The notes beneath the pieces are model-generated. The model was not told the DNA's origin. It did not search any database and saw nothing but the letters and a program-made list of their open reading frames with translations. Positions 11,000 to 22,045 of a DNA stretch of 64,000 nucleotides are shown here, one piece after another. The DNA is from Bidens hawaiensis (lineage: Eukaryota; Streptophyta; Magnoliopsida; Asterales; Asteraceae). The translations under genes were made by a program, and so were the position numbers. The stretch covers positions 1-64,000 of the forward strand of contig JAIQDT010001130.1 in assembly GCA_021521415.1 (NCBI GenBank). Direction: 5' to 3'. Each line of letters begins with the position of its first letter. Position 1 is the stretch's first letter.

Positions 11000-12180
11000 T
11001 TGTCCTTTGATTTCGCTATAAAGGCTTACTTAGAAGTTAGAATCGTTATTACCATTCAAAAACTATACATTGTTTTTCTTTCTTGTTTCAATAAATCCAT
11101 TCATTATTATTGCTTTACCTTCACTAAATTTACGTAACACCCATCATTTTCAAGCATACCATTTTTTTTTTAAAAGCAAATATCAATAAAAATCAAAAGA
11201 AACATTACAAGAAACAAAGGCCCAAGACATACAACGAATACAAATACAATATAAAAGAATAATTACAATAAAAAATTAACAAAATTAAACTTACATCACT
11301 TTTTCCAATCTGAGGCTAGAACTTTTGCTTCAATACTTCACCCAAACATACCAAGTGGAATAAGACTTCTCTTTTAAGTTTAGGAATGTATTGTGTAGAT
11401 AAAGTTCATATCCATTTTTAAATATGAATGCAACTCTTTGACACCCTTGAACCTTGCAAGATCTATCATATCCTAGCATCACAAATACTGTGGTGCCAGA
11501 AACCTTTTCTATTGGGTTCGATCTTTTTAGTTGCCGGATTTCTATCAAGTCGACTTTAAAATTTTTGGCTCAAGTCTGGATTTTATGACTAAATTTTCAA
11601 TCAAAATTCAATTAGGATTTTGGTGTTTTCAAAGAAGTATCAGGTTTCACATCTAATTTCAATATCGTTGATGTAATGAAGTAAAATAAAAAAAAAGACA
11701 TTAACTTAAAAGGTGTGAGTAGGAGAGCAGACTGAATAATGAAAATGTAATTTGAGTTGGTCTTGAAGAAACCAAATTATTGGGTTTACGGAGGCTTGGG
11801 TTCAGTTTACTTGAAGACTAATTAGTTATGTTTAATGAAAATAGAATACATAGAAGATTTTGGGCCGATCCTATATATCTTTATTCGGGCCCTATTTATT
11901 ATTATTATTATTGAATAAGCTCGTAACCCAAATACATTATCTTGTACTTGTAAGTCCTCCCGAGTGGGGTAGTAATAATAAAATTAGGTAACACATAGGA
12001 TTTTGACATGCTAATATGTGGATTTTTTGTACTTATAGGTGTTTATAGTTGTTAAAACTCGCAGGGCCCCCTTGCGAGTTATCCACTTTTACAAAAAATA
12101 AGTTAGCAAACCACCTAGAAATACAAAGAGTTTCTCTTAACCACATGTAAGTACAAAAAATTCCTAATATGTAGAATTAT
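11000..12180. other. Unassigned stretch
   Basis: AT-rich DNA without a recognisable gene. A minus-strand frame at 11330-11548 looks more protein-like than its surroundings but no motif is recognised. An ATT-type microsatellite lies at about 11897-11915. Confidence 0.35.
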
Positions 12181-12229
12181 ATTAACAGGAATTATAGATG
12201 TGACAAAAGTCCCGGATTAGATTGAAATT

Positions 12230-13290
12230 TCTGAAGAAAATCATTAGTGTCAAAAGAACAATGTTTGACTTACAAAACTCAAAATCGGAGGGCAACCACC
12301 CTTAAAAGCAGTGTTCTTTCATCTCCTCTGAAATCTACTCATTTCGTCCAGGTTAAGTTGTTTGGACTACAAGTCGGAACACAGATTCTAAGAACAAAGT
12401 TTATAGTCTCGGATCTGCAAACACAAATCCAAACAAAGTGGATCGAACTCTGGCATGGCGGCACCACAGTTCGTTTTGCCTTGCCAAGACACAGGTCGAG
12501 TTCCACACATCGACAGGTTACTTACACAACTATCTCACACACCTAGATTCATTATTGTAATTCGTCAACCATCATAACATGGGCACTTCGAAGTTTTATA
12601 ATCCATAGAATACAACTTCTCACAAACATGGAAACCTAAATAAATGCTGTAACACACAATACTTTTGTTACTTTTGACTTCGAAACTGAGAATCCAAACA
12701 AATGAACTACATTAAAAAGCTTGAGGCTCGAAGCTCGGTTTCTTGGGCCGTGGCTCGATCGATAAAAGCTCGAAGAAAACTTGATTTGAAACCTCCTGAG
12801 CTGAGTTGGGTCATTTTTGTAACCGAGCCAAAATCGACCCAGGCTCGGCTCGTTGGCTCGATCATAAGCTCATTTAACTTCAAAATCGTGCTAGAGCCTA
12901 GTTGAGTTGCCTTGTCTACTTTCGAGCCCAAGCTCGAAACCACCCTGGCTCGACTCGTGAACAGCCCTAATAATAAACGATAATCTGAATCTTTTCATAA
13001 CATTTAACATGCTTATAATGATGCAAAATTCATAATAGCCTAAACCAAACTTAAAACATATTCTAAAAATTTATAAAAAAAGAAATAGGGGAATTGAGTG
13101 ACTAAAAAGTGGGACAAAACAATTACGAGGCTCAGATCTGTAAACAATCTAGCAAAGAGGATAAATCCGCCATGGCTGCATAGTTACTTACCGGTTGCCA
13201 TGTGAAAGCGCAAAGTCAATCACATGACCATCCGGGTTGCCCCGCCAAGATACAGATAATCTCAACTTTGTTCGATTTCACTCAGACACA
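12230..13290 (-). pseudogene. Duplicated gene fragment, copy 1 (split by a hAT-like insert)
   Basis: First of several copies of one fragment, also seen at 13430-13740, 15690-16110 and 16350-17130. Read on the minus strand, 13279-13192 gives an open segment (RLSVSWRGNPDGHVIDF...) running straight into GTAAGT at 13191-13186, so it looks like the end of an exon with an intact 5' splice donor. Another conserved block (CCACCCTTAAAA, then CTCATTTCGTC) recurs in three of the copies. The protein family is not recognised. The hAT-like remnant at 12712-12968 interrupts a segment that is uninterrupted at 15790. Confidence 0.45.
12712..12968. mobile_element. hAT-like remnant rich in GAGCTCGG/GGCTCG words
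   Basis: The right end CGTGAACAGCCCTA is the inverse of TAGGGCTGTTCACG, a start shared with other hAT-like elements here. The left TIR is missing. The paralogue at 15790-15800 lacks the insertion, which defines its limits to within a few bases. GCTCGGCTCG-type words recur throughout. Confidence 0.5.
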
Positions 13291-13331
13291 TTGAAATAAT
13301 ATCATCATCATAGCCTGTTAGTACACGGGTC

Positions 13332-13381
<50 letters not shown>
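13332..13381. repeat. (AAT)n microsatellite
   Basis: About 50 bases of uninterrupted AAT/ATA repeats. Confidence 0.95.
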
Positions 13382-13382
<1 letters not shown>

Positions 13383-13429
13383 TAGACAGTAGTAGCAGCC
13401 ATTGTCATAAAATATTAAGGGTTGTTGGT

Positions 13430-13740
13430 TTGTGAAGAAAATCATTGGCGTGATGTTTGACTTTAAAAAAAGTCAAAATCGGAGTTGACACAGAGGAGGG
13501 CAACCACCCTTAAAAACCAATCCCCTCTGAAATCGCCTCATTTCGTCTGAGTGAATATGTCTCAAATAACAAATTGGAATGCACACCAGATGTTTGATGA
13601 AATGTTTCAATGAAGGAAGCAAGTGTTGTTCATTAAAAGGGAACGAAATCATTGGCTCAAACAAGAGAGAGAGAGAGAGAGAGAGGCTGGAGCCTTATTC
13701 GAATTTTCCAAGCATATGGCCCCAATTTGGGGGTACTTGA
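13430..13740 (-). pseudogene. Duplicated gene fragment, copy 2 (partial)
   Basis: Repeats the block found at 12230-12360 and 16830-17130. The minus-strand frame ending near 13473 contains CYLRHIHSDEMRRFQRGL and GLVFKGGCPP. This block precedes the donor-bearing block on the minus strand in other copies, so both probably come from one source gene. A GA-dinucleotide run lies at about 13665-13685. Confidence 0.4.
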
Positions 13741-13785
13741 CGGTGGTGATACTATTAATATTTAAGTCATAGCACTATGGTGCAA

Positions 13786-14192
13786 ACGAGCCAAGTTTGA
13801 GTTTGACTAGGCTCAAGCTCGGCTCGTTTAATTTATACATGGATCGAGCTTGAATCTGACTCGTTTCAACCTCTATTTTTAAAGTTGGAGTCTAGCTCGT
13901 GAGTAATTTTTGAAGCCCGGCTCGTTTATTATTTATTAATTAATTTATATATACTTATAATTATATATAACATAATATAGATTATTAGTTAATTTTTTAT
14001 AACTATATATATATATTATTAAACAAGTTCGGACTCGATAAGTGAAGATTGGGCTCAGGATCGTTTATTAAAAAAAGCTTATTTTTAGCCTGGAGCTCGG
14101 GCTTGATTAAGATCGGCAGATTGAATTTTTCACGAGCCGATCTCGAATAGCTTGCAAGCAGCTCGGCTTGTTCGAAGTTTGCACCCTAGTTA
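13786..14192. mobile_element. hAT-like element rich in GAGCTCG words
   Basis: The left end TATGGTGCAAACGAG and the right end GTTTGCACCCTA are imperfect inverses. Flanking 8-mers (CATAGCAC and GTTAGCAG) match at five of eight positions, a decayed TSD. CTCGGCTCG and its inverse recur. The stretch 14020-14130 is related to 20160-20332. Confidence 0.55.
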
Positions 14193-15600
14193 GCAGTTAT
14201 ATGGCCTTACAATTTTTTAGAAGTCAAAGACATTTATATGAGTCGATGAATGGCCTGGTTAAATTGAATAGTCTATTACTAATGTTCCATTGAGACAAGG
14301 CTGTTAGTCAGGTCAACCCGTTCGGATTTGTCGGGTTCGGCACCTACTGACACTAAAGCCGAGCTTAATCATGCCATTTCTGCTTATCATTTGGAAAGAT
14401 GTATCTTGACAAAAGCCTCCGACGCTTAATCGGCACCCACTGACACTAAAGTCGTTCCACTCGTGCTTCTCTAACGAGAATAACTCTATTCCACTCTCCC
14501 AACAGTCCAGCAAGCCATTCCTAGCGGCTTAACCCTTGTTAAAGGTGAAAGAGCGTACTGAACACTTACCCTTTCTCGCCAACAAGTTAAGCCGTCTTAC
14601 CTTTAACCCAAGTCTCTATTTTATGGTGGGAAAAAACTACTTGTTTTTAATCAAGGCCATTGAAAAGCTCCTTTCGTGTGTTGTTTTGCATTTACATATT
14701 AACATTAGTAGTGAATTAAATTTTATTACTTGAGAGTTTGTAAATAAATATGACAGTTCGGTGATCATCAAAGCCAACCGGGAGGAAAATTGATAATGTT
14801 TCAAAGTACTGTTTTATCGATTGGTGTGAGTCAATTAAGGATTTGCGGAGACAATATCTATGCATATTAAACTGATAAAGAGAATATTAAACTGATAAAG
14901 AGAATGATCTGAGGATACAATAAAGACCCATTTTATAAATAGATGGCTTTTGATTTTACTATCCAATTTACTAACAACCCAATTGCAGTGAATGCTTTTG
15001 CAATTAGTACACTAGCATAGCTTCTCTAGGTATGTGTTAAGAAAAACCGTCACGTTAGCATCATATCAGGTTTCAAACTCTTTTTAAAACCTTTTACTTT
15101 TTCCTACAACAAATCTTCACAAACTACTACATCATCACATACTTTAACAACATATTTACTTTTTATATTTCATATATGTTTAAATATACTCTACCTTTAA
15201 TAAATATTATTTAAACACTAAATAGTTAAAATGTTAACATAATTATAAAATAGAACATATCATAGATAAAAGATAAAACATTACATAAAGAAATTACAAA
15301 TATAATTCTATTGTTCAATAGAACATAAATGTTTAACTAAATCGCTTCAAAACACATTATGACATTATGAAGTGTTTTGCTATGTAATTCTTGGATTTTT
15401 TTTTACACGTTCTTCGAAATACAAAAGATGGAGACAAATATTGCGGAGTTTCGTCTTCACTGGAGCTCGTTTTTCAAGTTTGTACAGGTGACTTTAAAAA
15501 AGAATATATGAGTGTGAGTTTGAAAATGATTTAGAGTATGTATTTATAAGTTTTTTTTTAATTATGTATTAATTTTTGTTTAATGCATAGCGTTTGGGTG
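14193..15600. other. Unassigned stretch
   Basis: Contains two copies of a GAGCTTAATC/GACACTAAAG block near 14340-14460 and a direct repeat of ATTAAACTGATAAAGAGAAT at 14868-14905. No gene or element ends were identified. Confidence 0.4.

Positions 15601-15601
<1 letters not shown>

Positions 15602-15642
<41 letters not shown>
15602..15642. repeat. (TTA)n microsatellite
   Basis: About 41 bases of uninterrupted TTA repeats, followed by a short ACC-rich run. Confidence 0.95.
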
Positions 15643-15689
15643 TACCATCACCACCACCACTACTACGACTTTTTCTTAAATTTCATGCA

Positions 15690-16110
15690 ACTAACTCACA
15701 CCTAGATTCAGTGCTGTAATTCATTAACCGTTATTTGGTCATTTACTTTGTTACTTTTGATTTCAAAACCGAGAATCCAAACAAATGAACTACGTCAATG
15801 ATGAATGATAATTCAGAATATTTCGATAACATATAACATGCTTATAATGATGATACATATAACACATACTACCAAAATAGTAAACCACATAAAAATTCTA
15901 AAAAAAAGACTTGGAGAAATTAAATGACCAAATAACGGGATTAAACGGTTAAGAGGCTCGGATCTATGGACAATCAAAAAAAGAGGATAAATCCGGCATT
16001 GCTGCATACTTACCGGTTGACACATGAAAGATGATCTTTCACATGACCATCCCCGTTGCTCTAGCAAAGATGCGGATAATCTCAACTTTGCACGATTTCG
16101 CTAAGACACA
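15690..16110 (-). pseudogene. Duplicated gene fragment, copy 3 (most decayed exon)
   Basis: Colinear with 12540-13290 without the hAT insert. The exon-like block (about 16014-16100, minus strand) still ends at GTAAGT (16013-16008), but substitutions and an indel change the reading after RLSAS, so the peptide no longer matches its sister copies. Retention of the donor while the coding part decays argues for ancestry from an intron-bearing gene. Confidence 0.45.
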
Positions 16111-16349
16111 TGGAAATTCATCATCACATCCACTTAAAAATCGTTCAAATCTTAACTTTCAAATGACAAAAAGTGAAAATATGGTCTTGGATTACAACAA
16201 ATAAATCTTGCTATACCAAAGAAGCCAAACAAAAGAACTCGACTCAACAAGCTGGTCTGATGACGAGGGAACCCGTTTGGCTTATAAACCACACATCGGT
16301 TGTCCATACAACCGATATGTGACAAGTCCATATCTTGCAATGATTTCGG

Positions 16350-17130
16350 TCCATACAATTCAAAACACTTTCATAACATATAACACCCACTACCAAAATA
16401 GCCTAAATCAAACTTAAAACACATCCTAAAAACGAATAAAACTCATAAAATTTGAGGAACTTGAGCGAGTAAAAATCGGAACAAAACAATGACGAGGCTC
16501 AGATATGTAAACAATCAAACAAAGAGGATAAACCCGCCATGGCTGCATACTTACCGGTTGCCATGTGAAAGCACAAAATCAATCACATTACCATCCGGGT
16601 TGCCCCGCCAAGATACAGATAATCTCAACTTTGCTCGATTTCACTCAGACACAGAGAAATAATAATATCATCATCATAGCCCCTTAATTAAAACTGACAA
16701 ATATTCACTTTCATGAATATGTCAATACACGGGTCTTAACATCTCAAAGCTAGTATACTTTAATAAGAATAAGAATAATAATAATAATATCCACAGAAGC
16801 AGTAGCAGCAACAGCATATTAAGGGCTGTTGATTTGTGAAGAAAATCATTGGCGTTAAAATCGGGGGGGCAACCACCCTTAAAAACCAATCCCCTCTGAA
16901 ATAGCCTCATTTCGTCTGAGTGAATATGTCTCAAATAACAATTCTGAACATATAGATGTATGCACACCAGGTGTTTGATGAAATGTTTCAATGAAGGAAG
17001 TGAATAAGGGTTGTTGATTAAAAGGGAACGAAATCATAGGCTCAAGCAAGAGAGAGATGTGGCAACCACCCTTTTGAAACCTTCCGTCAATCTCTCTTGC
17101 TGGAGCCTGCTTCGAGTTTTCCGAGCATAT
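16350..17130 (-). pseudogene. Duplicated gene fragment, copy 4
   Basis: The exon-like block at 16555-16642 (minus strand) reads RLSVSWRGNPDGNVIDF and ends directly at GTAAGT (16554-16549). The second block at 16830-17130 repeats CYLRHIHSDEM on the minus strand. A TAATAATA microsatellite separates the blocks, as in copies 1 and 2. The family is unknown. Confidence 0.45.
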
Positions 17131-17556
17131 GGCCCCAATTTGGGGATATTATTAATAGTGGGAGCACTAGGGTTTGGGAGAACTTGGAGTCCTCAAAGCA
17201 TAAGTTGATTATATTACTGTCCCTCTCGTTGGTGAAATGTTTTTTCTTTTGTACTTTATTATTATTATTATTATTGTTTTTGCATCGCATTCATTTACAT
17301 GAGTATCTAGTTGTTTGAAAAGTATGATATTCTGTACATAATAAGTTATATAATGAGGGTGTTGTGTTTTATCTTTGTCTGGAGGTGTAAAAATGGTGGG
17401 TTTAGCGGGCTAGGCAATGAGTTTGTAGATTCGCTTAGAGATTAGAATGTAAGGTAATAGCTAACAAGTCCGAATTGGCATGGTAAGAGTTTGTCCAATT
17501 CATTTATAAATATTGTTAAGTAGAACAAAACAATATATGCGACCCTATCCAGGGAA

Positions 17557-19059
17557 TCGACTCGTGTAACACACGGGTTGTGTTAAAAAAAACAAAAACA
17601 TAAAACAATTTTCTTATTTTGATAATATGAAACGAAATAAAGAAACTTTATTATTGCAAGGCATAACAATTAATCATAAACAAAATTATAACATGTCAAA
17701 TGTCAAGCCAATAAATCAAACATAATAATAATAAGTAAAAAGCTAACCATGTAAGCGTGTTTACCCCTAAAACAGAATTGAAATATAGAAATAAACTAAC
17801 AAAAATATTGTTATTTTATTGCAAAGCATTATTCATAAACCTTTAAAAAGTTTGAAACGTCAAAGCAACCAAACAACCAATCATGAAACATAGCAATAAA
17901 AAAACCCACAAACGCAAATGTATATACCGGAAAAATACGACCGGCAAGTTCAAAAAGAAAATAAAAACAAAAACTGTTTTAAAAGTAACGACAGCACATC
18001 TAGTTTTCCTTTTTTGGAATTAATAGATTGTTATTATCTCCAGAATTGTCACATGAAACATGTTTTTCTTTGGATTTATTACTTGAATATGCAAAAGGCG
18101 GATCATTATGTCTCCAAGTTTTCTCTTTAAATTGGATGGTGGAGAACGCTGACGGTTTGTTTCACCATTTGAAATTGGATTTATGCTATGGTTGTACACA
18201 AATAATGATATAAAATTTAGAAATAAGTTAAAATAAACATTATTTTTTAATGCCACTCCTAAACTGGTTGAATGCACACAATGGTTGCAAGGATAACGAC
18301 TGATTTTATCTATTTGAAATAGAATTATAAAAATGTAATTATGTTATATAAAAACGTAAAAATATATATATTTGGAACAAAAAATGGAAATAATAATAAC
18401 AAACCTGGTCAAGTTCAATCTCTGCTATTAAAAAAATATTGTAATTTTGCATCTAAATGTTGACATGTGTGTTCAACAAAACTGTAGAGATAATGTTTTT
18501 CAAACGATATGTATACATTCACTTTGCTCGTATTTTATTTATGTTAATTTTATGAATTGGTAGAAACTCAAAAAAAAAAAAACTATTCCTATCAGTTTTA
18601 TGAATTAGTAGAAACTCAAAAAAAAAAAAAAACCTATTCCTATCAATTTAATGAAATAACAAAATCTTTTCTCTGTCTTTAGTCTTTCTATTAACTCGTT
18701 TTTTTTAATTCTACTAATTTGTTACTTATATATATTCTTGATTATGATTGAACTATATACAAATATCCATTCTTAATTCAATTGATAAATTAATTATCAT
18801 TAAGTGATAAATGATAAGTTAATTATCCTCTATATATTATACTTTGTATTTCTTATTATATAGTTATTAACTCTTAAATAATTTTTGTTTTGTGTTATTT
18901 AAATCGTATCAGTAGTTATAAGTTATAATACCTGTTCAAATAGAATATAACGGCTTAATACTTTGTAAATTAAATTTAGATGCAAGCATTAAGATTATTA
19001 ACATATTTGTTTTATTTTATTCTTTGATCAACCCGTGTATCACACGGGTTCTAACCTAG
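17557..19059 (+). mobile_element. Helitron-like element with related hairpins near both ends
   Basis: The 3' end shows a perfect 9-bp hairpin, AACCCGTGT-ATC-ACACGGGTT (19030-19050), then CTAACCTAG and a host T, matching Helitron 3' ends. The proposed 5' end is TC at 17557 after a host A, followed by a related CGTGTAACACACGGG hairpin. The body is AT-rich, about 1.5 kb, with no Rep/helicase frame. The 3' end is more secure than the 5' end. Confidence 0.6.
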
Positions 19060-19064
19060 TATCT

Positions 19065-19092
19065 AACCATATATTTATATAAATATATGGTT
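19065..19092. repeat. 28-bp perfect palindrome
   Basis: Arms AACCATATATTTAT and its inverse meet with no spacer, six bases past the Helitron-like 3' end. Confidence 0.85.
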
Positions 19093-19099
19093 GATTCAT

Positions 19100-20006
19100 T
19101 ATATATAAAATATAACTTTTATAAAACGTAAAACAATTGATTTGTTATTCTCAGATGAAGTTACAACAGCCTTTGAAAAATACATAGTGCTGTTGTATTG
19201 ATAATAATATTTTGAGAGCATAAAAGGATGAAAAGAGGAATGTTAATTATTATAGAATAGAAATTGTGAAGAGTATAAATAGGTAATTTGTTAAATTTAA
19301 AAGTAAAATAATTATGGTAATTGGAGATAATTTCGGAATTTGAAATTCAAAAGTTGAAATAAAATATATGAATTTTGAGTACAATTAGTTATAAAATCAT
19401 GGTTTATTTAGTTAAGAGTTATAGAAACTTTTGAATATTAAATAATATGATTACCGAGAATAGGTAAATATTTATTGAATCAGGAAAACAAAAACCAGAA
19501 GATTTTGGTTATTTTTAAAATGAATTCAATTTCCAAGTTAAATTAACAATTAGTTTGGGAATAAATAATTTGTAAATTTTGAGAATCCCATCAATATTTT
19601 GATCACTGCAGCAATTGCTTGATAGTTGTTAAATATTTTGTTCTCACAATTTCAATTGGCAATTAACATTTAGACAATTTTTTGAAATGTCTACATTTTT
19701 GCAATTAACTTAAAATATGACGTTTTCTTATATGATCTTTTATTGATATCCGTTATTTAGAATATGATTTTGTTGGAGTGCGTCTTTTTTACATGATTGA
19801 TCAAAAGTCAAAATGTAGGATTAGGAAAGTTGTTAACAAAGAGTTTCCAATTTTGGATGATGAAAGAGTCTTTGCCTTAATATTCAATTTTGAATATAAA
19901 TTTAATAAAAAATATTAGAAATTGCCATGTGACATTTTGAAGAGATGTTGTGAATTATAAAAAAGAGATGTTTAGTAAAAATCCACTCTTTTATTATATA
20001 GATAGA
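19100..20006 (-). mobile_element. Probable minus-strand Helitron-like remnant
   Basis: On the minus strand a Helitron-type 5' end reads TCTATCTATATAATAAAAG from 20006 downward, preceded by A. The AT-rich body resembles plant non-autonomous Helitrons. No 3' hairpin with CTRR was located, so the left limit is approximate. Confidence 0.35.
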
Positions 20007-20159
20007 TTAACCAATTTATATACATTGTTATTGTTATATATATTTACAATTATGTATTTTACATATAACATAATAAATACTTTTTTAGTTATTTTATGTG
20101 ATAATTTTATATGTAAAAATAATTAATATTGAACGTATATATTATGTATTAAATAAAAA

Positions 20160-20332
20160 CAGCACAGATAATAGGCTCGTTCAGGTTCTCCAAAACTGAA
20201 GCTCGATAAGGAAGATCGGATCGCTTATTACACAGGCTTATTTTAAGGCTTGAGATTGTTTAAGCACAGCTTGATATAAGTATTAGAGAGCCCGAATTGA
20301 ATTGCTTCCCTTTTAGCCAGTTCTAATACGGC
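20160..20332. mobile_element. Fragment related to the GAGCTCG hAT-like element
   Basis: Shares AAGCTCGATAAG, GATCGG and GGCTTATTTT-type words in the same order as 14020-14130. It stops at the X element's left TSD. Confidence 0.4.
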
Positions 20333-20337
20333 GATAC

Positions 20338-20720
20338 TGATAGAAACCTGGTCTGGGTCAATACCCATAATGGCAAACGGTCAAGTCAATTAAAGAGCGT
20401 ATTCAGTGTTCCGTCTACTATTTAAATTAAGAGTATTCAATAGATATTCAAAGCCAAGAGGTCAAAGTCAAAGGCTTAATTGATTTGTGGAGTCAATGTC
20501 AAGGGCTAACATAATGGAGTAGTTTCCCACACTTGTTTAGAATAAATAGGCCTATGGTCATATCTTTATAATTGTGTTGTTCTATTTTAATTGTCAAGTT
20601 CATCATGTAATCGGAGACTTACCATCTCGAATTGTTAAATCGGGGACTAGCCCCTCTCGAATCAAGCCAACTATCTTGTTATTTCAATAAAATAAATATT
20701 TCAACTTTTGGGTTATATCG
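20338..20720 (+). repeat. 5' LTR of element X
   Basis: Aligns with 26056-26122 and then, without a gap, with 35560-35874. Shared words include GAAACCTGGTC, ATGGCAAACGG, GAGGTCAAAGTCAAAGGC and CGGAGACTTA. Its end reads GGGTTATATCG where the 3' copy has GGATTCTATCA. Confidence 0.85.
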
Positions 20721-20721
20721 T

Positions 20722-20741
20722 TTGGTTCCGTTACCGGGACC
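20722..20741 (+). promoter_or_regulatory. Degenerate primer-binding site of X (tRNA-Asp-like)
   Basis: TTGGTTCCGTTACCGGG directly follows the LTR and resembles the tRNA-Asp-complementary PBS used by Tat/Athila-type elements, with several mismatches. Confidence 0.45.
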
Positions 20742-20879
20742 AAATGATAGAACTCATGACTAAACAAGTGTCATAATGTCGAATGTTGAATGTGAATAAA
20801 TAGGCCTAGGGTCATAATGTCGAATGTTGCAGAACTCATGACTATGAGGTTTGGAACATCCATCCGGTGTATTAATTAA

Positions 20880-21295
20880 ATGAAACCTGGTTTCGGAAGG
20901 AGTTCAAATGGAACCTATGGTGCCAAACCTCTCACACCATCTGCACCTAACCCGACACTAACAATAACACCAAAACAGGACATCATGGCACCATCTGCAC
21001 CTACACGTACACCAACTATAACACCAACACCTCCACCACTACCATATCGTGTTTCCCCTTTAGAAGGTTCTGTCAAACATCAACCAACATTTCCAGTGTG
21101 CACACCCCTTGCCCCGTCATTGTTGTTCGCTCCACATTCATATCTCAAAGTTGTCAAACATGGGATAGAGCTCGCGACAATCACTCCAAGATTAATAGAG
21201 ACTTCCTGTGCGCAAAGAACAAGTAGTTCTAGAATACTTTTGCATTGTAAAAGTGTCATGAGGAGACTAGAGTGGCGTCCACCATGGTGCTATTT
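20880..21295 (+). CDS. Proline/threonine-rich ORF in the internal region of X, possible gag remnant
   Basis: From an ATG at 20880 a frame stays open to the point where the nested LTR begins at 21296; the stop used now lies a few codons inside that LTR. The N-terminal half is low in complexity (TPSAPNPTLTITP, TPTITPTPPPLPYR), with two copies of an APSAPT/PSAPNPT-like unit, and the C-terminal half is basic. It lies about 160 bases behind the PBS, where gag would start. There is no zinc knuckle. A frame on the far side of the nested LTR (25926 onward, YRFYRRYTPK...) may be its former continuation. The function is not recognised. Confidence 0.35.
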
Positions 21296-21961
21296 TGTCA
21301 CACCCCGACTTAGGGCCTAGGCATGTGACTCATAGTTGGTACCTGTTTTGTAAATATATCAGAATTACGGCTTATTAGCGGAAGTCTTTGGTTATAATAA
21401 AATATTAATTTATTTTAAAAACTTCACGGATAATAAATATCCAAGTATTTGATTTACAAACCTTGTTTATTCTTGTTTGTAATATATTATTAATTAAAAC
21501 TGAGTCATCTTCATATGCGAGCATCTAACTTCATGAATTACTCTAATTCCTTGCTATTTGTGCTACATCTGTTTCCCTGAAATGTGGGGAAAAATACGTC
21601 AGCGATATGCTGGTGGATCGTTGACTCTAAAAACATTTATTAAATTTTTGACTGACAAGATAGTTTTCTTGAACACACTCAACAGAAACGCCTCTTATTT
21701 CTAGGAATTTGTGCCACTTTCCATACACACACAATTAAGGTTCTTCGGGAACTGATGCCCATTGGAGAACTTTGGTTATGGCTGCTAGCCTGCGGCCACG
21801 TAGCCTTGATTGATAGGCTAGACAGATATGTTTGGATTCAGACACATGTGTACTCGGTCTGAGTTGCTTTTATTTTCTACCTTGTAAGTTAGGGGTCACG
21901 TAATCCTGTAAATTTAGAGATCACGTAATCTCATTAAACATTTGACTGACTTGTTAAGATA

Positions 21962-22041
21962 AACAACCCATTTATCTTAATGGCTGGCTGTTGAAAGGTT
22001 TAACAACCCATTTATCTTAATGGCTGGCTGTTGAAAGGTTT
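21962..22041 (+). repeat. 40-bp tandem repeat, two identical copies
   Basis: The unit beginning AACAACCCATTTATCTTAAT occurs at 21962-22001 and 22002-22041. The nested solo LTR inserts directly at its end. Confidence 0.9.
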
Positions 22042-22045
22042 AACG

